32,997 nt of DNA, from positions 1 to 32,997 of the forward strand of contig CACFVG010000011.1 of assembly GCA_902569725.1 (NCBI GenBank). Direction: 5' to 3'. The stretch comes from an uncultured Pelagibacteraceae bacterium (GTDB taxonomy: Bacteria > Pseudomonadota > Alphaproteobacteria > Pelagibacterales > Pelagibacteraceae). Position 1 is the first letter of the stretch. Every line of letters starts with the position of its first letter. Of this stretch, positions 17,233-26,643 are shown in pieces. The position numbers and the translations under genes were made by a program. The notes under the pieces were generated by a model that had not been told where the DNA came from, did no database searches, and saw only the letters and a program-made list of their open reading frames with translations.

Positions 17233-18494
17233 TTATCTATTATTTTAAAACCAATATCTTTCCTAAAAAAACCATTTTTCCAGTTTAATTGATTTATTAA
17301 GTCCATTGCTCTTTCTCTTGCATTTTTAAATGAACTAGACAAAGAAACAAAATTTAAAACTCTACCTCCATTTGAATATATTTTATTACCTTTTTCTTTT
17401 GTTCCTGCGTGAAAAATAAAATCATTATTACTTAATTTTAAATTATTTAAGTCATCTATTTGTACATTATTCGTGAACTTTTCCGGATATCCATTTGAGC
17501 ATAAAACAATACATAGACTTTTTTCTTCTCTCCATTCTATATTTAAATTTTTTAAATTTTCATCACAACATGCATTACAAACATCAATTAAGTCTGTCTT
17601 TAAAAGAGGTAATATAGTTTGGCATTCTGGATCTCCCATTCTTACGTTATACTCAATTAAAAAAGGTTCATTGTCTATTATCATTAATCCTGCATAAAGA
17701 AATCCTTTATATCTTTCACCCATTTCTTCTATTGCTTTTAAAGTTGGATAAATTATTTTATTAATAATTTTATTTTCTAAGATTTCGTTTATTAATCCTG
17801 ATGGACTATAGGCTCCCATACCTCCAGTATTTTTTCCTTCATCACCCTCATTAACTCTTTTGTGGTCTTGCGCAGTTTTAAAGATTTTAAAATTTTTTCC
17901 GTCACAAACAATAAAAAAACTCATTTCTTCACCATTTAAAAATTCTTCAATTAGTATTTTTTTTGCTATACCAAATTTTCCATTGAAAATTTCATTAACC
18001 GCTTCTTTACCTTCTGTTATATTTTTTGATATATAAACTCCTTTTCCTGAAGCTAAACCATCCGCTTTAATAACTATTGGAAATTTTGAATTTTCTAAAA
18101 ATTTTATAGCACTTTCTTTTTTTTCAAAGATTCCAAAATTTGCAGTTGGTATATTATATTTTTTACAAATATTTTTTGTGAAAGTTTTTGACCCTTCTAA
18201 TTGCGAAGGGATTTTTCTAGGTCCAAAAACTTTAATATTATTACTTTCTAGATAATCTACAATACCATTTACCAATGGTTTTTCAGGACCAACTATAACC
18301 ATATCTACTTTTGATTCCTGTAAAAATTTTAAAACTTTATCAAAATTATCGATATCTAAATCTATATTTTCAGCCACTTGTTGTGTTCCGGCGTTACCCG
18401 GTATGCAATATATTTTGCTTATTTTCGAAGATTGAGAAACTGTTTTACATATAGCGTGCTCTCTGCCTCCGCTTCCCATGATACAAATAATCAT
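17229..18494 (-). CDS. purD: phosphoribosylamine-glycine ligase (GAR synthetase)
   Basis: PurD joins phosphoribosylamine and glycine using ATP in purine biosynthesis. From ATG 18494 the protein is 421 aa and starts MIICIMGSGGREHAI, the normal N-terminus of the family. An ATG 12 bases upstream (18506) would add only MYLY and is less likely. ATP-grasp features include GPEKPLVNGIVDYL, FPIVIKADGLASGKGVYI, EEFLNGEEMSFF, and the metal-binding EYNVRMGDPECQ. It overlaps rsmD by 4 bases and is divergent from the DUF2093 gene with about 20 bases between starts, so the promoters must overlap the coding ends. Confidence 0.96.
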   Translation of the reverse strand: MIICIMGSGGREHAICKTVSQSSKISKIYCIPGNAGTQQVAENIDLDIDNFDKVLKFLQESKVDMVIVGPEKPLVNGIVDYLESNNIKVFGPRKIPSQLEGSKTFTKNICKKYNIPTANFGIFEKKESAIKFLENSKFPIVIKADGLASGKGVYISKNITEGKEAVNEIFNGKFGIAKKILIEEFLNGEEMSFFIVCDGKNFKIFKTAQDHKRVNEGDEGKNTGGMGAYSPSGLINEILENKIINKIIYPTLKAIEEMGERYKGFLYAGLMIIDNEPFLIEYNVRMGDPECQTILPLLKTDLIDVCNACCDENLKNLNIEWREEKSLCIVLCSNGYPEKFTNNVQIDDLNNLKLSNNDFIFHAGTKEKGNKIYSNGGRVLNFVSLSSSFKNARERAMDLINQLNWKNGFFRKDIGFKIIDK

Positions 18495-18515
18495 ATATAA
18501 ATACATTTCTACATA

Positions 18516-18716
18516 ATGAGAAATAAATTAGCTAGAATAAAATATTTACCAAATAATTTTGAGATTCTTGAAGATGGTGATCACGTTATTTGTGCAATTT
18601 CTGGAAAGAAAATATTTCTAGATAAACTTAATTATTGGAATGTTGAACTTCAGGAACCTTATTTTTCCTATGTTGAGGCTTCACAAAAAAGAGAAGAAAT
18701 AATTAAAAAAAATTGA
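18516..18716 (+). CDS. DUF2093 protein
   Basis: This 66-aa protein matches the small alphaproteobacterial DUF2093 pattern: ARIKYLPNNFEILEDGDHV, then CAISGKKIFLDKLNYW, then QEPYFSYVEA. In other alphaproteobacteria this gene is often found near xseA or lipid A genes; here it converges on lpxL with a 1-base gap. The single CAISGK motif recalls a zinc-ribbon remnant, but only one cysteine is present. The function is unknown. Confidence 0.85.
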   Translation: MRNKLARIKYLPNNFEILEDGDHVICAISGKKIFLDKLNYWNVELQEPYFSYVEASQKREEIIKKN

Positions 18717-18717
18717 T

Positions 18718-19578
18718 TTATTTCCATCGGTCATGTGACCAGATCCATTGATCGGGATTTTTTAAGATCATTTTTTCTAATATTTTATTAAGTTCAGATG
18801 TTATTTGCTGATTAGATAAATTACCTTCAAATTTTATTGGTTTATCAAAATACAATTTAAAATGATAATTTTTAATTCTTTCAATATAAACTGGGACAAT
18901 ACTGCAGCCATATTTTTTAACTAATTGTGCAGGTATTGTTGTAGTTTTTGCAGAACGATTAAATAGATCTATATTTTCACCTTCACTTACTCTTTGATCA
19001 ATCATTAATGCCGCAGAAAAATTTTTTTTTAATAAATTTAGTAAATCTCTAGTCCCACTCTTACCCTTTTTTATTTGTTTTTTGCATATATAATTTTTTC
19101 TAATGTTTTCCATAATAATATTTAAAAATGGATTATTTAGAGGTCTATAAATTGCGCATAAATTTATTCCAGCTTTTTCTATTTCCATTGCCATTAGCTC
19201 AAAATTATTAAAATGTCCTGATATAAACACTGCTTTTTCATTGTTATTTTTTATTTCGTTCAAATAATTTAAACCTTCAATTTCAATAAATTGATTTAAA
19301 CTATTTTTTCTAAATTGTTTTAAATAAACATATTCAGATAATATTCTTCCATAATTACCCCACATATTATTGATTATAGATTTTCTATCTTCTTGAGAAC
19401 TTCCAATATTAGAATTTTCTAAATTACTTTGAATTTTAGAGTTTGATCGAAATAAGGGACCAATTTTTTTTCCGATAATTGCTCCCAAGTTAGAAGCATT
19501 CTTATATCCAATTATTTTAAAAATTATTAATAAAATATAAATAAAAATAAATTCAAAAAAATATTTTATAATTTTCAT
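18718..19578 (-). CDS. lpxL: lipid A late acyltransferase (LpxL/HtrB family)
   Basis: The family adds secondary acyl chains to the Kdo-lipid A precursor at the inner membrane. This 286-aa protein has an N-terminal membrane helix (about residues 5-25), the HX4E acyltransferase motif in FISGHFNNFELMAM, AIYRPLNNP, the MIDQRVSEGE block, and a C-terminal WIWSHDRWK typical of the family. It is the last gene of the ubiA-msbA-waaA-lpxK-lpxL operon and overlaps lpxK by 4 bases. Which acyl chain or position it serves (LpxL or LpxM role) cannot be read from the sequence. Confidence 0.9.
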   Translation of the reverse strand: MKIIKYFFEFIFIYILLIIFKIIGYKNASNLGAIIGKKIGPLFRSNSKIQSNLENSNIGSSQEDRKSIINNMWGNYGRILSEYVYLKQFRKNSLNQFIEIEGLNYLNEIKNNNEKAVFISGHFNNFELMAMEIEKAGINLCAIYRPLNNPFLNIIMENIRKNYICKKQIKKGKSGTRDLLNLLKKNFSAALMIDQRVSEGENIDLFNRSAKTTTIPAQLVKKYGCSIVPVYIERIKNYHFKLYFDKPIKFEGNLSNQQITSELNKILEKMILKNPDQWIWSHDRWK

Positions 19579-20507
19579 ATTTTATCTTTTATTAATTTAA
19601 TAAAATTATCTTTATTTTCTATATCTAATCTAATTTTTAAATATTCAATTTTAAAACCTACTTTAACCGAGTCTAATGGAATTCTACAATAATCTTTTTC
19701 TGTTGTAAGCAAAGTACAATCATTATATTTTTTTACTATGTTTTCAATTTCAGTATAAGAATATTTATGATGATCTGGATAAGAAAATGTTTTAACTAAA
19801 TTCAAATTATTTTCTTTTAATAATTCAAAAAAATTTGATGGATTTCCAATTCCTGCAAATGCACATATTTTTTTTCCCTTAAAACTATCAATATCTAAAG
19901 CTTTATATTTTGAGTAGAAAACTTTTGCACTTTTATTTACGTTATATATTTGATTTTCAATTTTAGTATCTTTTTTTCCATTAATTAAAATACAATCTGC
20001 TCTATTTAAAGCCGACAGGTTCTCTCTTAAAGGTCCTGCCGGTATTAAAAGATTATTTCCTGTCCATTGTTTTTGATTAAAACAAACAATATTGAAATTT
20101 TTGTAAATTGATAAATCCTGGAATCCATCATCAAGAATTGCTAAATCAAAACCTTTTTTTATAAGTGCTTCTATTGAATCTTTTCTTTTTTTTAAAAAAA
20201 ATGTTTTTCCAGTTTTCTGCAACATATCAATTTCATCGTCGAGATAACTGTAATATTTTTTTATAAATGCCGGATTTTTACCTAAAGATTTAGTAATTTG
20301 GAAAATTTCTTTTGCAAGTGGAGTTTTTCCAGTTCCTCCAATATAAATATTTCCTATACAAATAATTGGTATAGAGAATTTTTTTTCAACTTTTAAAATT
20401 CTTAGAATTGAGGAAGCGAATAAAAATAAAATTGATAATGGAAACAATAATATTGACCAAACAGATAACCCAGGGAAATCCCAAAATTTTGGTTTTTTGA
20501 AATTCAT
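19575..20507 (-). CDS. lpxK: tetraacyldisaccharide 4'-kinase
   Basis: LpxK phosphorylates the 4' position of the lipid A disaccharide, giving lipid IVA. The 310-aa protein has an N-terminal membrane anchor (about residues 15-38), the P-loop CIGNIYIGGTGKTPLAK (GGTGKT at 57-62), the DDGFQ motif in LDDGFQDL, PAGPLRE, FAGIGNP, the SYPDHHKYS segment and LTTEKDYCRI. All are diagnostic of LpxK. It lies 3 bases after waaA and overlaps lpxL by 4 bases in the minus-strand operon. Confidence 0.96.
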   Translation of the reverse strand: MNFKKPKFWDFPGLSVWSILLFPLSILFLFASSILRILKVEKKFSIPIICIGNIYIGGTGKTPLAKEIFQITKSLGKNPAFIKKYYSYLDDEIDMLQKTGKTFFLKKRKDSIEALIKKGFDLAILDDGFQDLSIYKNFNIVCFNQKQWTGNNLLIPAGPLRENLSALNRADCILINGKKDTKIENQIYNVNKSAKVFYSKYKALDIDSFKGKKICAFAGIGNPSNFFELLKENNLNLVKTFSYPDHHKYSYTEIENIVKKYNDCTLLTTEKDYCRIPLDSVKVGFKIEYLKIRLDIENKDNFIKLIKDKI

Positions 20508-20510
20508 AAA

Positions 20511-21758
20511 TTAACAATATTTATTAATTTCTTTTTCATTATTTAATAGAATTTGTTTACCTGTATAAGCTAATTTTTTTATAATTTGATTAGAATAATT
20601 TTTTTTTCTATTAAATTTAACAACCAATTTTTCTAAATCTTTGTATGTTTTAATTTTTGTTGAAATTCCTTGCTTTTCAAGAAAATCATAAACCTCTATG
20701 AAATTTTCAATATTTGGACCATGGATAATTCTATTTCCTAATCTAGCTGCTTCTATTGGGTTTTGTCCTCCATAAGCAAATATAGACTTTCCTATAAATG
20801 CAATTTTAGACAATTTTAAAAAGGATTTTGTTTCTCCAAAAGTATCTACAAGGTAAATATCAGCGTCACTATCAACTATTTTATTTGATGTATGCAAATG
20901 AACTTTTAAACCATTTGAACTTAATTCTTCTTTAATTTCATTAGATCTATGAATATGTCTAGGAATTATTATTGAAATTATATTTTTATATTGTTTTTTT
21001 AAATTAGCATGAACTTTTCCACAAAATAATTCCTCTCCTCTATGTGTGCTAATAGATGAAAAAATAATTTTTTTGTTTCCTAAAAATTTTTTTATTTTTA
21101 TACTTGATTTATTTTTAAGTTGAGAGGCGCTCTCTGAGAATTTTAAGTTTCCAATTTTTTTAATATTTTTCGCTCCTAAAATTTTTAAATAGTCACAAGT
21201 TTTATTACTTTGACTTAAACATAAATCAAATTTATTAAATATTTTTTTAGAAAAAAAAATAATGTTCTTCCAGTTTTGAAAAGATTTTTTTGTGATTCTT
21301 GCATTTAATAAAATTAGTGGAATATTTTTTTCTTTTATTTTTATTATCATATTTGGCCAAATTTCAGAATCGATAAAAAAAACTGCTTTTGGATTCCAGT
21401 GATTTATAAACTTTTCTACTAAAAACACTGTATCCAATGGAAAAAATTGATGAAAAGTTTTTTTCAAATTTAATTTTTTTATAATTTTTGCGGAACTTAA
21501 AGTATTAGACGTTATTAATATTTTTTTAATATTTTTTCTTTTTCCCAACTTTTCAATTAAAGGAACAATACTTAAAATTTCACCAACACTTGAACCATGA
21601 AACCATATTAAATTATTATTTTTATTTTTTTTATTAAATTTTCCAATTTTTTCTAAAAATCTTTTTGGATCTTCTTTTTTTTTAAATATTCTATAAATTA
21701 TTATTATTGGCGAAATTAAAAAGATAAAATTTATAGCTAGTCTATAAAAAAATAACAT
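20511..21758 (-). CDS. waaA: Kdo transferase
   Basis: WaaA (KdtA) transfers 3-deoxy-D-manno-octulosonate to lipid IVA at the cytoplasmic face of the inner membrane. The 415-aa protein has an N-terminal membrane segment, the acceptor-site motif IWFHGSSVGE with the catalytic glutamate, LITSNTLSSAKI, the FPLDTVFLVEKFINHWNPKA block, ILLNARITKKSF, and the donor-site region containing AYGGQNPIEAARLG. All these are family features. Its start overlaps the msbA stop by 1 base, and it lies directly before lpxK. Confidence 0.95.
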   Translation of the reverse strand: MLFFYRLAINFIFLISPIIIIYRIFKKKEDPKRFLEKIGKFNKKNKNNNLIWFHGSSVGEILSIVPLIEKLGKRKNIKKILITSNTLSSAKIIKKLNLKKTFHQFFPLDTVFLVEKFINHWNPKAVFFIDSEIWPNMIIKIKEKNIPLILLNARITKKSFQNWKNIIFFSKKIFNKFDLCLSQSNKTCDYLKILGAKNIKKIGNLKFSESASQLKNKSSIKIKKFLGNKKIIFSSISTHRGEELFCGKVHANLKKQYKNIISIIIPRHIHRSNEIKEELSSNGLKVHLHTSNKIVDSDADIYLVDTFGETKSFLKLSKIAFIGKSIFAYGGQNPIEAARLGNRIIHGPNIENFIEVYDFLEKQGISTKIKTYKDLEKLVVKFNRKKNYSNQIIKKLAYTGKQILLNNEKEINKYC

Positions 21759-23497
21759 TAATCTTTTCTTAATTGTTTTTCATAGAAGTTTTTATATGTC
21801 TCAGATTTTTGTAACAATTCTTTATGATTACCTTCTGCAACTATTTTTCCATTATCAACTACACAAATTTTTTTAGAATTCATTACAGTAGAAAGTCTAT
21901 GAGCTATTACCAAAGTTGTTCTATCTTTTGTAAGTAATTTAATTGCCTCTTGGATTTTACTTTCTGTTTCTGCATCTAAGGAAGAGGTAGCCTCATCCAA
22001 TAAAATAATTTTACTCTTCTTTAACATAGCTCTAGCTATAGAAAGTCTTTGCTTCTCACCTCCTGATAGCCTAGTTCCATTTTCCCCTATAATTGTATCA
22101 AATTTATTTGGCAACTTATCTATAAACTCATTACAATGTGATAGCTTTGCTGCTTCAAAAATTTCATCATCAGTAGCATCTAATTTTGCATAAGATATGT
22201 TATTTTTAATTGTATCATCAAATAGAGTTGTATCCTGATTAACAAGTGAAATGTTATTTCTTAAAGAAGATATCGAAATATCATAAATTGATTGGTTATC
22301 AATTAGTATGTCCCCCGAAGTTTTATCATAAAATCTTGGTATTAAATTTAGTATTGTTGTCTTTCCAGCTCCACTATGACCAACTAAGGAAGTCATTTCT
22401 CCACCAATAATATTTAAATTTATTGAGTTTAAAACTTCTCTTTCTTCACTATTGTATCTAAAACTTATATTTCTAAAATTTATTTCACCCTTTGTAGTTT
22501 TTAAAGATAATGCGTTAGGTTTTTCTTTAATATTATTTTCTTGTTCAATCAGAGGTATAATTCTTTTTGCAGCTGACAAACCTTGATTTATAGCCATATT
22601 GATCGTTGCCAATGATCTAACTGGTTGATAAGCCAACATCATTGCCGCTAAAAAAGAAAAGAAATTATTAATTTCTAACTGTTGCTTTATTATCAGATTT
22701 CCAGAATAATAAATTAATCCTGCAATCATAAATCCAGTTAAAGTTTCCATTATTGGAGAGGCTCTAACTAAAACTATGGCGGTTTTTTCTAATTTTTCTT
22801 TTAAATTATTTATAAATTTTTCAGCTCTTAAAAATTCATAATTTTCTTTTTGAAAAATTTTAATTATTTTATGATTCTTAAATACTTCCAACATATAGGT
22901 AGTAAGAATTCCAGAACTTTCTTGAGCCTGAGTTGTTAACTTTCCAATTCTTTTACCTAGTGATTTTGCAGCATAGGAGGCAAGAGGAATCATTATTAAT
23001 GCAAAAATAGCTAATCTCCAGTTTTGATAAAACATAACTCCAATTAAACCTATAAGAGTTAAAGAATCCTTTGCAATATTTAATATTACGACACTAATTA
23101 AATTTGTCATCATAGAGATATCGAAATTTAAATGAGAAATAAATTTTCCTGAATGTTTTTTGTCAACTGTTTCAGCATCAGCTTTTATTATTGATTTCAT
23201 TAGTTGTAATTGAAGAATTTTGGTTACTTCTTGTCCAACTTTAATTAAAATTATTTTAGCAATATAAAGTGAGGCACCTTTAGTAGTAAATGCAATAATT
23301 ATAGCTGCCGGTATAAGCAATATTAATGTTTGATCTTTTTCAATAAAAATTTTTTTTATAGCTGGGTCCAATAACCAAGCTATAGCAGCAGTACTCCCAG
23401 CCACTAACAATGAAAAAAAAATAGAAAATAATATTTTTGGTAAAAATTTTTTTGTATAATTATTGTAAAGTTTTTTTAAAATTTCTATATTATTCAT
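21758..23497 (-). CDS. msbA: MsbA-like lipid A / multidrug ABC exporter
   Basis: This half-transporter of about 579 aa has an N-terminal six-helix domain (about residues 1-310) and an ATPase domain with Walker A GHSGAGKTT, the LSGGEKQRLSIARA signature, Walker B KIILLDEATSSLD and the H-loop VIAHRLST. The gene context (waaA, lpxK, lpxL) supports the MsbA role, flipping core-lipid A to the periplasmic leaflet. I chose ATG 23497, which leaves a 4-base gap after ubiA; the longer frame from a TTG at 23518 would overlap ubiA by 17 bases. Substrate assignment is by context, since many ABC exporters share these motifs. Confidence 0.92.
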   Translation of the reverse strand: MNNIEILKKLYNNYTKKFLPKILFSIFFSLLVAGSTAAIAWLLDPAIKKIFIEKDQTLILLIPAAIIIAFTTKGASLYIAKIILIKVGQEVTKILQLQLMKSIIKADAETVDKKHSGKFISHLNFDISMMTNLISVVILNIAKDSLTLIGLIGVMFYQNWRLAIFALIMIPLASYAAKSLGKRIGKLTTQAQESSGILTTYMLEVFKNHKIIKIFQKENYEFLRAEKFINNLKEKLEKTAIVLVRASPIMETLTGFMIAGLIYYSGNLIIKQQLEINNFFSFLAAMMLAYQPVRSLATINMAINQGLSAAKRIIPLIEQENNIKEKPNALSLKTTKGEINFRNISFRYNSEEREVLNSINLNIIGGEMTSLVGHSGAGKTTILNLIPRFYDKTSGDILIDNQSIYDISISSLRNNISLVNQDTTLFDDTIKNNISYAKLDATDDEIFEAAKLSHCNEFIDKLPNKFDTIIGENGTRLSGGEKQRLSIARAMLKKSKIILLDEATSSLDAETESKIQEAIKLLTKDRTTLVIAHRLSTVMNSKKICVVDNGKIVAEGNHKELLQKSETYKNFYEKQLRKD

Positions 23498-23501
23498 AAA
23501 A

Positions 23502-24368
23502 TTATAAAATTTTACCAATTAATAAATTTAAAAAAATTATTAAACCCAAAAAATTATTTGATTTAAATAATTTTAAACAATTAGTTGAACTTTTAATATC
23601 TAGTTTACCAACTTGGTAAACAAAGAAATGTAAAAGTGGTATTATTAAAAATATAAAATAAATATAATTAAATTTCATTAAATATCCTAAGCTTACTAAA
23701 GATAAAAAAGTTACTAAATAAAATAAATATAAAATTTTCTTTGGATTATTTTTAAACTTTATAGAAGTTGATTTAACTCCAATTATTTCATCGTCTCTAA
23801 TATCTTGGTATCCATAGATGGTGTCATATCCGAGTGTCCAAAATATGGCTCCAACATATAACAAAACTGGTTGTAAACTAATACTTTCATGAATTGATAT
23901 CCATGCTAATAACAGCCCATAGTTAAATGTTATTCCTAAAAATAACTGAGGCCAATATGTAAATCTTTTCATCAAAGGATAAGAAAAGGCAAGCGGCATT
24001 GACAAAATCGCCAGAAAAATAGTTAAAGAATTAAAATTTATTAAAACTATAAAAGCCAAAAGACACAAAATTAATGCATAAAAAGATGCTAAAAAAATAG
24101 AAATTTTTCCAGAAGCAATAGGTCTATTTTTTGTTCTTTCAACATTTTTATCAAAGTTTCTATCAACTATATCATTTACAATACATCCAGCGGATCTCAT
24201 AAAGAGAGATCCTAGAAAAAATAATACCAAATAAAAAAAAAATATATTTAAATTATTTTCAAAATTATATGCAATTGTAAGACCCCATAAACATGGCCAA
24301 AATAATAACATATAACCAATTGGCTTATCTAACCTAGTGAGCTGAATAAATAATTTAAGATTTTTCAT
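23502..24368 (-). CDS. ubiA: 4-hydroxybenzoate polyprenyltransferase
   Basis: UbiA attaches the polyprenyl tail to 4-hydroxybenzoate in ubiquinone biosynthesis in the inner membrane. The 288-aa protein has about eight hydrophobic helices and both aspartate-rich motifs: NDIVDRNFDKNVERTKNRPI, followed by ASGKIS, and YGYQDIRDDEIIGVKSTSI. The N-terminus TRLDKPIGYMLLFWPCLWGL is typical. It is the first gene of the minus-strand operon leading into msbA and the lipid A genes, so quinone and lipid A synthesis may share a transcript here. Confidence 0.95.
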   Translation of the reverse strand: MKNLKLFIQLTRLDKPIGYMLLFWPCLWGLTIAYNFENNLNIFFFYLVLFFLGSLFMRSAGCIVNDIVDRNFDKNVERTKNRPIASGKISIFLASFYALILCLLAFIVLINFNSLTIFLAILSMPLAFSYPLMKRFTYWPQLFLGITFNYGLLLAWISIHESISLQPVLLYVGAIFWTLGYDTIYGYQDIRDDEIIGVKSTSIKFKNNPKKILYLFYLVTFLSLVSLGYLMKFNYIYFIFLIIPLLHFFVYQVGKLDIKSSTNCLKLFKSNNFLGLIIFLNLLIGKIL

Positions 24369-24419
24369 TTAATTTTCTTGTAAATAACAAAGGCTAGATT
24401 CATAATCAAACTGATTCGT

Positions 24420-24827
24420 ATGAATATAGATTACACAGTTACTGCATTAATGTTTCCAGCTATACCACTTATTATGAGCGTCTATTCAAATAGATTTCAT
24501 ACTTTAAGTTCATTAATTCGAAAAATCCATGATGAATTTATTTTCGAAAAACATACTCCACCAGAATGGAAAGCCCAGTTAATGAATTTAGACGACAGAA
24601 TAGTAGTTATTAAATATTGTATAATGTTTGCAGCATTTGGTTTCTTATTCAATATGCTAACAGTATTTGCGCTATATTTAGAAAGTTTATTTATTGCAAG
24701 ATTTATATTTGGTTCTTGTTGTTTATCAATGATGATATCAATAGTTTTTTTTATTAGAGAAATTCAAATTTCTACTAAAGCTTTGAAACTTCATTTATCA
24801 GACATGGACATACAATTTAAGGAATAA
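24420..24827 (+). CDS. DUF2721-like membrane protein
   Basis: This 135-aa protein has hydrophobic segments at about residues 6-22, 62-85 and 88-110, and the sequence pattern TALMFPAIPLIMSVYSNRF, LSSLIRKIHDEF, LDDRIVVIKYCIMFAA. That is the pattern of DUF2721 membrane proteins, which have no assigned function. The start is 51 bases from the divergent ubiA start. The 3' end overlaps the quinone oxidoreductase gene by 11 bases on the opposite strand. Confidence 0.8.
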   Translation: MNIDYTVTALMFPAIPLIMSVYSNRFHTLSSLIRKIHDEFIFEKHTPPEWKAQLMNLDDRIVVIKYCIMFAAFGFLFNMLTVFALYLESLFIARFIFGSCCLSMMISIVFFIREIQISTKALKLHLSDMDIQFKE

Positions 24828-25788
24828 TTACTGCGGGACCAATAATTTTTCTAGACTCCAAATCAATATGTGCCTGTTTAATATCATCTAGTTTATATTT
24901 TTTAAAAATTTCAACTTTGATTTTTTTGGAACTTACTTTTTCAAACAATGTATTAGAAGCGTCATCTAATTCTTCTCTAGTGTGTAAATATTGACCCATC
25001 GATGGTCTTACAAAAAATAACCCTTTTGGTTGTAACATTTTTGGAACATTAATTGGGTCTAGTGCTCCTGAGGCATTTCCAAAAGAAATCATCATTCCCC
25101 TTTCTTTTAAACATTTGAGAGATTTTTCGAATGTTGATTTTCCAACACCATCATAAACTACAGGAACTCCTTTTCCGTCAGTTAATTCTATAACTTTTTT
25201 TGAAAAATCTTCTTTAGAATAATTTATTACTTCATCACAACCATTTTTTTTAGCTAAACTAATCTTTTCATCACTTCCAACAGTACCAATTACTTTGCAG
25301 CCTAGACTTTTTGCCCACTGACAAAATATTTGACCTACTCCTCCGGCTGCTGCATGGAACAAAATAGTCTCTCCAGAAGTAACAGGGTAAGTTTTATATA
25401 ATAAATAAAAAGTAGTTAAACCTTTAGTCATAAGTGTTGCGGCTAGCGTTAGATCAATTTCATTTGGAACTTTAACTAAGCTTTTTGTTTTGAATAGTCT
25501 GTGAGAAGAGTATGCTCCAAGTGGAACTGATGCATAAGCTACTTTATCTCCAATAGAAAAATCTTTTACATCTGAACCTGCTTCTTTGATAGTGCCTGTA
25601 GCTTCCATTCCTAATCCAGATGGAAATACAAGAGGGTATAATCCTGATCTATGATATGTATCGATATAATTTAAACCTATAGCTTCGTGTTCGATTATAA
25701 CCTCATCCCTTACTGGTTTCCTTAAAGTTATATCTTCTAATTCCAATACTTCAGGCCCACCAGCTTTTTTAATTTTTACAGCTTTCAT
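24817..25788 (-). CDS. zinc-independent quinone oxidoreductase (MDR family)
   Basis: This 323-aa medium-chain dehydrogenase resembles NADPH:quinone reductase (Qor). The N-terminal GroES-like domain contains YIDTYHRSGLYPLVFPSGLG and GMEATGTI. The Rossmann domain has the cofactor motif AAAGGVGQIFCQWAKSLGCK and DGKGVPVVYDGVGKSTF. The zinc ligands of alcohol dehydrogenases are absent, as expected for this subgroup. It overlaps the pirin gene by 1 base. The physiological substrate is not shown by the sequence; reduction of quinones or reactive enones is the family expectation. Confidence 0.9.
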   Translation of the reverse strand: MKAVKIKKAGGPEVLELEDITLRKPVRDEVIIEHEAIGLNYIDTYHRSGLYPLVFPSGLGMEATGTIKEAGSDVKDFSIGDKVAYASVPLGAYSSHRLFKTKSLVKVPNEIDLTLAATLMTKGLTTFYLLYKTYPVTSGETILFHAAAGGVGQIFCQWAKSLGCKVIGTVGSDEKISLAKKNGCDEVINYSKEDFSKKVIELTDGKGVPVVYDGVGKSTFEKSLKCLKERGMMISFGNASGALDPINVPKMLQPKGLFFVRPSMGQYLHTREELDDASNTLFEKVSSKKIKVEIFKKYKLDDIKQAHIDLESRKIIGPAVIIP

Positions 25789-26624
25789 TATTTTACAAAT
25801 GTACCATTATGATAATCTTGTACTGCTTGCAAGACTTCTGCTTTAGTATTCATAACAAAAGGCCCACCTCTAGCAATTTGTTCACCTATTGGTTTTCCAG
25901 ATATTAGTAAAAATTTAGCTTCACTTAATGCAGACACTTGAAGATTTTCACCTTTAGTTAATAAAATTAATGTAGAATCTTTAATTTTGCTATGTGTTTG
26001 TTCTCCGATTTTAATTTCACCATCAATTAAATAAATAAAAGAGTTGTGTGTTGAAGGTAATTCGAATGTAAAATGTTTATTTTTTTTTAACTCTATATCG
26101 AAGTAGACTGGCTCAATATTATGTCCTTTTACAGGTCCTTCTGCATTTTCATATTTTCCACTTATAACTTTCACTTTTTTTTCTTCATCGTTGTGAATTT
26201 GCATTTTATATGAGTCAATATAAATATAATCAGGTTTGTTCATTTTTAATTTTGCTGGCATATTTATCCATAACTGAAATCCATGAAGTTTTCCCTCTGA
26301 CATTGTAGGCATTTCAGAATGAATTATACCACTTCCAGTTTTCATCCATTGAACGTCTCCTGGTTTCATTATTCCTTTTGCACCTGTACTATCTTCATGT
26401 TGAAATTCACCTTGAAGCATATAAGTAACGGTTTCTATTCCTCTATGAGGATGTGCAGGAAAACCTCCTATATAATCATCCTTCTTGTCAGAACCAAATT
26501 CATCTAACATCAAAAATGGATCAAAGTAATTAGGCTCAACTCCGATACTTCTTTTTAATTTAACTCCCGCGCCGTCAGAAGCTGAAATTGGATTTATAAT
26601 TTTTTTTACTTCAATATTTTTCAT
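25788..26624 (-). CDS. pirin-family bicupin
   Basis: This 278-aa protein has the two-cupin pirin layout. The N-terminal cupin carries the metal-ligand region FPAHPHRGIETVTYMLQGEF and QHEDSTG, then GDVQWMKTGSGIIHSEMP. The C-terminal cupin includes FIYLIDGEIKIG, and the tail has GGPFVMNT. Bacterial pirins include quercetin dioxygenases and regulators of central metabolism; which applies here is unknown. It sits between the haloacid-dehalogenase-like gene (19-base gap) and the quinone oxidoreductase (1-base overlap), suggesting a small detoxification or redox operon. Confidence 0.92.
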   Translation of the reverse strand: MKNIEVKKIINPISASDGAGVKLKRSIGVEPNYFDPFLMLDEFGSDKKDDYIGGFPAHPHRGIETVTYMLQGEFQHEDSTGAKGIMKPGDVQWMKTGSGIIHSEMPTMSEGKLHGFQLWINMPAKLKMNKPDYIYIDSYKMQIHNDEEKKVKVISGKYENAEGPVKGHNIEPVYFDIELKKNKHFTFELPSTHNSFIYLIDGEIKIGEQTHSKIKDSTLILLTKGENLQVSALSEAKFLLISGKPIGEQIARGGPFVMNTKAEVLQAVQDYHNGTFVK

Positions 26625-26643
26625 GAATATTTGAAAGATTTAT

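Noticed and set aside
23498-23518. TTG 23518 as the msbA start
   Set aside because: It adds only seven residues and overlaps ubiA by 17 bases. ATG 23497 gives the expected N-terminus with a 4-base gap.
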